A DNA stretch of 64,000 bases from Sipunculus nudus (lineage: Eukaryota > Annelida > Sipuncula > Golfingiida > Sipunculidae). The first letter of the stretch is position 1. Each line of letters starts with the position of its first letter. The notes under the pieces are model-generated. The model made no database searches and was not told where the DNA came from. It worked only from the letters and a program-made list of their open reading frames with translations. Of this stretch, positions 60,101 through 64,000 are shown in pieces. The translations under genes were made by a program, and so were the position numbers. The stretch is taken from the NCBI GenBank assembly GCA_026874595.1, contig CM049306.1:95655642-95719641 (forward strand). Direction: 5' to 3'.

Positions 60101-63002
60101 TGTGCCACATGATCAAGGAATGGAGCTCGCTCTCAGTCCGTCTGAGGAAGAGCGTCCAGTTTAACTTTGACAGGAACTGTGAATGCAAGGTAAGATCAGA
60201 AACATAAAATTAACACTGATAAAAAACAGTACCTTTATCTCATGTCTGACCATAAATTATTTATATACCACCATTTTTACCTTTATGCATAGTGATGACA
60301 TGATTGTAGAGAGTAATACTGGAGAAAGTATTCCCTATGATTTTGATACATTTATTATGCATTCAAAACAGTATGGACCATGTACAGAACCTGTTAGGAA
60401 AAAAAAATGTATGGTTCACAGGCACTTTTTTTCAGCAATCAGTGCAGGTGGGTGATAATAACAGAATGTTTTTGCCTAAAAGATAAAAGCACTTCATAAC
60501 AAAGGAAATCTTATCAAAATTGTATTATTTTATCTTCATGAAAGATGAAAATCAAAATCGAAATTTTTGATCCAGGGGGTGGGGGGGGAGTTAATATTGA
60601 CACGGGCGATACCTCAGAACCAAACTTTTTTTCTTTTTGGCCTTAATCAGTGAACACTTCTCTACCGACACATGCACTGTAACTGATAAATCAGTGATGT
60701 CATATACTGAAACAACATTATTCAACCTATAACAGAGCTACTGAGGCAGGCTGTTTGTTTGTGGGGGCTTGAAACAGAGGATATTCAGTAAAGAAAAATG
60801 ACTGCAATATCCCCTAACCTCCTTTTCAAATTATACTCTGTATTGGCTACCATGCCAGGAAAAAGTGAAAATCACAAAAAATCTAACCTTGCCAATATAA
60901 AACCTACCACAGTGACCATGGCAGGTCACCATGGTAACTACAGTTCCTAACCTGCCAGGTGGTCAGCTGATTTTCCTTAACTCCAAGAGACCACACCCTG
61001 TCAACTAACGAGTGTAAACTGACAACTGTAATTACATTACTTCACCAGCACAATTAGCCAAACTAATGACAATTATCCAGTGTCAGCCATTACTTCTTTA
61101 ATAACCACCCTTGTTATCTGAGGGTATTATTAAAGTGAGATGTTACGGAGAGTGACAACATGACCATGTGCAGGACAGCGTTGGACATGACCTCATTCAC
61201 ATTGTCAGCCACGGTAATATAATAAAAGCAACTGTGTATTTGCAACCATCTGCCTGCCCTTAATACTGTTCCTGCTTCTGTAAGTTCTAGCTAAGGTTGT
61301 ATGTATGCAATAACCAATGAATGAATGTTCAGCGATACCAACCTCACCAAGACAACAAGACATATCCAGGGTTCTCACATTAAAGGTAAAAATCAATATG
61401 ATGTAAGACATACATTCATCTCATTAACCAGTTTTGTCGCTGATCATCATACGTTCAGCTTCACAGACAATTCCTCTGATTATATCTGCTTCAAATTTAT
61501 TCAATCCTCAAAACTCATAGTAAAGAAGTTATGACCCTTATAAATTATTCAGTAATGTGACATCATGGCATACACAATACTAAGAATATACATTATTATG
61601 CAATTGTGAGATTACTTTTACCAATACTACCAGAACCACTAAACGTTAAGAATATGGCTTTATTGTTTATTCCCCGTTCATTTCACTGATTGTCAGTGTC
61701 ATCACAGCAGAGTGGAGGTTAGTTAGTCCAAGTAGGACACAGTTAAAGAGTAAGGGCGGTACTACAACAAGTGCTGACAAGGTGTAGGCGAGTAAAGGCA
61801 ATCACAGATGAATGAAGTCAGAAAAAAATCACGACCACATGGGTGGAATCATAAACAAGCGATCGTAAAGCTTGTCAGAAATTTAATATCAACCCTGGCA
61901 GGTGTGGCCCTTTAAGCCTTTCCTTTCAAGGTTGTGAATAGATATTATATGGCTAAACAGCGGGAAGATGAAAACCCTGACACTGGTCCTACGATGGCAT
62001 GATTTATCAGAGTTAGCAAGCAGAGCTGTTCCGACAAGCACACCTGTCAAAGCGTTGCTACCCGGACCTATTATGACATGATCACACTAATAATATCAGC
62101 AGGAGGGCTCTGTAGACCCCGATGTAAGGAAACAAGAGCAGATAATTAGGTAAACCTGGTCCATAATTCTGTGTTATTTATATCAGGAGCAGTAACTATG
62201 GATGCCAAAATAATTCAGTGGGGCCACCCATCTGTGACTCGCTATCGACACACACTCAGCAGGAGCCTCAGTCATGTTGAATATACTCCGGGTAACAACA
62301 CCCATAAAACAAATTGTCACCACCCTTCCTTACATGCAACTTAACAGAACCTACAATTGGGAAAAAAAATTTGACTAGTTTGAGTAATGTTTCTAAGTAT
62401 TAAGGTGAATACTTTTATATAAATTTTATTCTTGCTTCTTCATGCTTCAGCTTTTTTCAACCCTCTTTATGAAATCCAAACTCTCAGGTTATCGAAGCAG
62501 TAAATAGTCTTTTCTGCATACACCATATGTATATATAAAAGAAGCAAAATGAAGGTTCACTAATAGAGTACATTAACTGTATTTATGGTCCCTGTCAATA
62601 TAGTATCGAGGGACCGGAGCACACCATCTATGATTTTGGTGGTCAGGATACTGCATTGACCACTCTGGATGGTTCTACCACTACTCCTCTTATTTAGTCC
62701 TACAGCTGTCTCGTTTATCCATACACGGCCCTGCCATTACTAACGTCACATTTTTTGGATTGTTTCAGGTTGAAGTGTGCTTTCGGCTAAAGTGTGCTCG
62801 CATGCTCACCCGTTCCCACAAATCCAACTCCACATGCTACTGGGGAATAAGAGATGATCCTAACGACTGCTTCAGTAACTATGCCTACTGCCAACTCAGA
62901 GCTGACGGTCGCTGCAAGTGGAGCCGAAACGCCGCACACCTCGCATGTGTCCAACAGAAGAAAACTCAAAAACCTCCTGTGCCAACGCAGTTTGAACCCT
63001 GA
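49166..63002 (+). CDS. Timp: TIMP, tissue inhibitor of metalloproteinases (complete, five coding exons)
   Basis: A secreted inhibitor that wedges its N-terminal Cys into the zinc site of matrix metalloproteinases and ADAM-type enzymes. Seen: exons 49166-49289, 53056-53189, 54694-54802, 60068-60189 and 62769-63002 with GT-AG borders and continuous phase; product 240 aa. Residues 1-24 form a signal peptide ending TDA. The mature protein starts CTCMLRHPQAHYC, the diagnostic TIMP N-terminus (C25, C27, C37). The N-domain runs to the NCEC pair (160/162); the C-domain holds C167, C172, C186, C197, C204, C212, C223. Twelve cysteines match the usual TIMP set; C197 and C223 are extra. NxS/T sites lie at N66, N115 and N183. 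Exon 2 encodes an extended A-B hairpin. The second ATG (49178, GCCATGG) has the stronger start context and would shorten the signal to 20 residues. The gene is antisense to synapsin and apparently nested in its intron. Confidence 0.96.
49290..53055 (+). other. TIMP intron 1
   Basis: GT-AG intron of 3.8 kb. GC-richer islands at about 50500-51060 and 51880-52070 hold ORFs on both strands but no recognisable protein; they could be conserved non-coding sequence. No repeat arrays. Confidence 0.8.
53056..53189 (+). CDS. Timp: TIMP coding exon 2 (A-B hairpin)
   Basis: A 134-bp exon between TTTCAG and AAG|GTAAAA. It completes Val42 and encodes IKAKIVRSEYIYRKELGRLE, NDANVTHSVPYKL and AYSIQVNKVFK. VIKAKIV matches the TIMP strand-A motif VIRAKVV; the rest is a long A-B loop (TIMP-2-like or longer) with an N-glycosylation sequon at N66. 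A (TA)n run begins 28 bp after the donor. Confidence 0.93.
53190..54693 (+). other. TIMP intron 2 with two (TA)n runs
   Basis: 1.5 kb. (TA)n runs at 53217-53285 and 54138-54189; a C run near 53507. ORFs on both strands at 54360-54652 are not supported. Confidence 0.85.
54694..54802 (+). CDS. Timp: TIMP coding exon 3 (C-connector and Cys109)
   Basis: A 109-bp exon, acceptor AACTTTCAG, 36 codons plus one base, donor ACAG|GTCAGT. It encodes GSELMETVKNKKILYTAPDG, AMCGVHLKNNTKYL and IT with a split Gly. The Cys in AMCGV corresponds to TIMP Cys70 (partner of mature Cys1), and KYLITG to the family LLTG. The last 16 bases and the donor are the first unit of the 36-bp minisatellite that follows. The reading frame meets TAG nine bases after ACA, so this donor must be used. 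Confidence 0.94.
54787..55220 (+). repeat. 36-bp minisatellite carrying the TIMP exon 3 splice donor
   Basis: Twelve units start every 36 bp at 54787, 54823, 54859 and so on to 55183. The consensus is AAGTACCTGATCACAG followed by GTCAGTCTTAGTCACATACC. The first unit is the real end of TIMP exon 3 and its donor, so every unit is a copy of an exon edge. Units alternate between an ATACC-AAG and an ACATG-AAA type, a higher-order pattern. The last, degenerate unit carries the stronger donor GTGAGT. The 147-codon ORF over the array is just the repeat read in another frame. Confidence 0.92.
54803..60067 (+). other. TIMP intron 3
   Basis: 5.3 kb, starting with the donor minisatellite. ORFs of 121 (minus) and 100 (plus) codons around 56030-56635 overlap each other and look non-coding. 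Blocks at about 57300-57560 and 58440-58640 are less AT-rich and could be conserved non-coding elements. Confidence 0.8.
60068..60189 (+). CDS. Timp: TIMP coding exon 4 (end of N-domain)
   Basis: A 122-bp exon, acceptor CATTTCAG, donor AAG|GTAAGA. It completes Gly123 and encodes YIRNNVIHTDLCHMIKEWSS, LSVRLRKSVQFNFDR and NCECK. Cys135 corresponds to TIMP Cys99, and the CEC pair to the N-domain/C-domain boundary cysteines 124 and 127. The W in KEWSSL matches the family W of ERWDQLT-type sequences. Confidence 0.94.
60190..62768 (+). other. TIMP intron 4
   Basis: 2.6 kb. A G-rich run (GGGGGTGGGGGGGGAG) at about 60573. No gene or array recognised. Confidence 0.85.
62769..63002 (+). CDS. Timp: TIMP last coding exon (C-terminal domain)
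   Basis: A 234-bp coding end, acceptor TGTTTCAG, 77 codons and TGA at 63000-63002. Motifs in order: VEVCFRLKC, STCYWG (family NECLWTD), NDCFSNYAYC, GRCKW (family GYCSWY) and HLACVQQ, with a basic, proline-containing tail ending PVPTQFEP. C197 and C223 have no counterpart in the twelve-cysteine vertebrate pattern. Overlapping minus-strand ORFs are shadows. Confidence 0.95.
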   Translation, partial: VEVCFRLKCARMLTRSHKSNSTCYWGIRDDPNDCFSNYAYCQLRADGRCKWSRNAAHLACVQQKKTQKPPVPTQFEP

Positions 63003-63827
63003 TCGCAGAATTATACGAAGACGTTAAGGGCTGAAGCTGGTGGTGCTGTGAACTTACATATAACATCGGACAGATATTCACGCAATGGAAACTGACAGGT
63101 GGTTAAATAACATAACACCCCCTGCCACTGAAGGAAAACTAGTTCATCGAATGCTTTAAGCTATACCTTTTGACCTTGAAACCAGCCCTGCCATTCTTGG
63201 TTCAGTGATGTATCATGTGTTGGGGTATGAGGGTGTTTTTGGATTAATATGATGTGCTTTCTGTATAACTCCTCATGTATTGCACATCCTCGCGGCTTGG
63301 TTTCTGATCCACCTGACGTATACATATCAAATTATAGGTTGGATCTGTGGCTTTGGTTTTAGCCACCCCACCCTCCCATCATTTTAGATTTGTACACAAA
63401 TGCCTGCAGTATTGCTCAAATGGTGCACCAGTATTTAGACTTTATTAAAATACACTTCATTTAATACAATGAATGATTTATAAAAAATCTGGTGAATTTT
63501 TTTCCTGTGTGCAGAATGAGTTAATTTGGTGCTGCCATTAATATTATTTTATAAATTCTTTTGATAAATATTGGTGTTCATTTTTATCAAGATGCAATAA
63601 CAAATGTAGCTAAAATTTTAATTATACTTAATAAAGCTAGTCACAAGGCTCTCCAAAGCTTAATTTATGAACTCCCAAAGGCTCAGACCTCCTTTATCAT
63701 CGTAAATTTATTTTCGGTTCACAAAGCTGAGAATTACCAGCAGACCAATTCACCGGGTCTTCTTCTGAGATGAGATATGAATGTCAGTTATATGTTACAA
63801 TTAACCCTGTCCATATAAATCAATAAA
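63003..63827 (+). other. TIMP 3'UTR with candidate poly(A) signals
   Basis: Non-coding sequence after the TGA. AATAAA occurs at 63630-63635 and 63822-63827, and ATTAAA earlier near 63445. Which one is used cannot be told from sequence. A 70-codon ORF at 63561-63773 lies inside this region and shows no recognisable homology. Confidence 0.5.
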
Positions 63828-64000
63828 ACATTTCTCAGCCTCCCTCCTACCATATTGTCAGCAGATTAAAATGTGATAATGGAGGCTCCCAGCCAGCATG
63901 TATTATCGCTGTCATTTAGAGGCTATCACACCACTCGCACAAACCGATATGTTTCCCCACATGTTAATAAAGAATTTACTTTTGGAATCTTTCGACTTGT

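Overview
This is an AT-rich, intron-dominated eukaryotic window with two recognisable protein-coding genes on opposite strands. It is almost certainly from a spiralian (lophotrochozoan) animal and most likely a marine bivalve. The bivalve call rests on the repeats: tandem cores of 140-300 bp followed by GGACGGACAGAC-type tails and short 3' hairpins, the 'pearl'-like architecture described in bivalves. It is an inference, not a proof.

Minus strand, 1-16743: five consecutive exons of a synapsin gene covering much of the ATP-grasp-like C domain. In transcript order they are 16681-16743, 6451-6593, 1808-1882, 646-748 and 1-90. All splice phases agree and the joined reading is continuous. The N-terminal exons lie beyond position 64000 and the C-terminal part lies left of position 1. 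No further synapsin exon was found between 16744 and 64000, so that stretch reads as one synapsin intron of more than 47 kb.

Plus strand, 49132-63002: a complete TIMP (tissue inhibitor of metalloproteinases) coding sequence in five exons (49166-49289, 53056-53189, 54694-54802, 60068-60189, 62769-63002). It encodes 240 aa with a signal peptide and the mature CTC N-terminus. It lies antisense to synapsin and apparently inside the large synapsin intron, the arrangement known in vertebrates (SYN1/TIMP1, SYN2/TIMP4, SYN3/TIMP3) and Drosophila. A TATA/CCAAT-containing segment ending in a splice donor (46275-46480) may be the TIMP promoter and non-coding first exon.

The rest is intron filled with repeats: pearl-like tandem-core elements (3560-5720, 27640-28375, 31130-31510, 32390-32830, 33890-34490, 36480-36800, 39740-41035), MITEs with terminal inverted repeats (9121-9297, 18870-18969, 43194-43439, 43449-43723, 45212-45374), a tRNA-headed SINE (about 8618-8965), a retroposed 3' fragment with a perfect 15-bp target duplication (34510-34690), several minisatellites and long AT runs.

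Two repeats are unusual because they copy splice sites of the real genes: a 12-copy 36-bp minisatellite built from the TIMP exon 3 donor, and a triplication of the acceptor end of one synapsin exon. A short codon-like segment with a strong donor (33071-33212), beneath a duplicated octamer motif, is the best candidate for an unrecognised exon.
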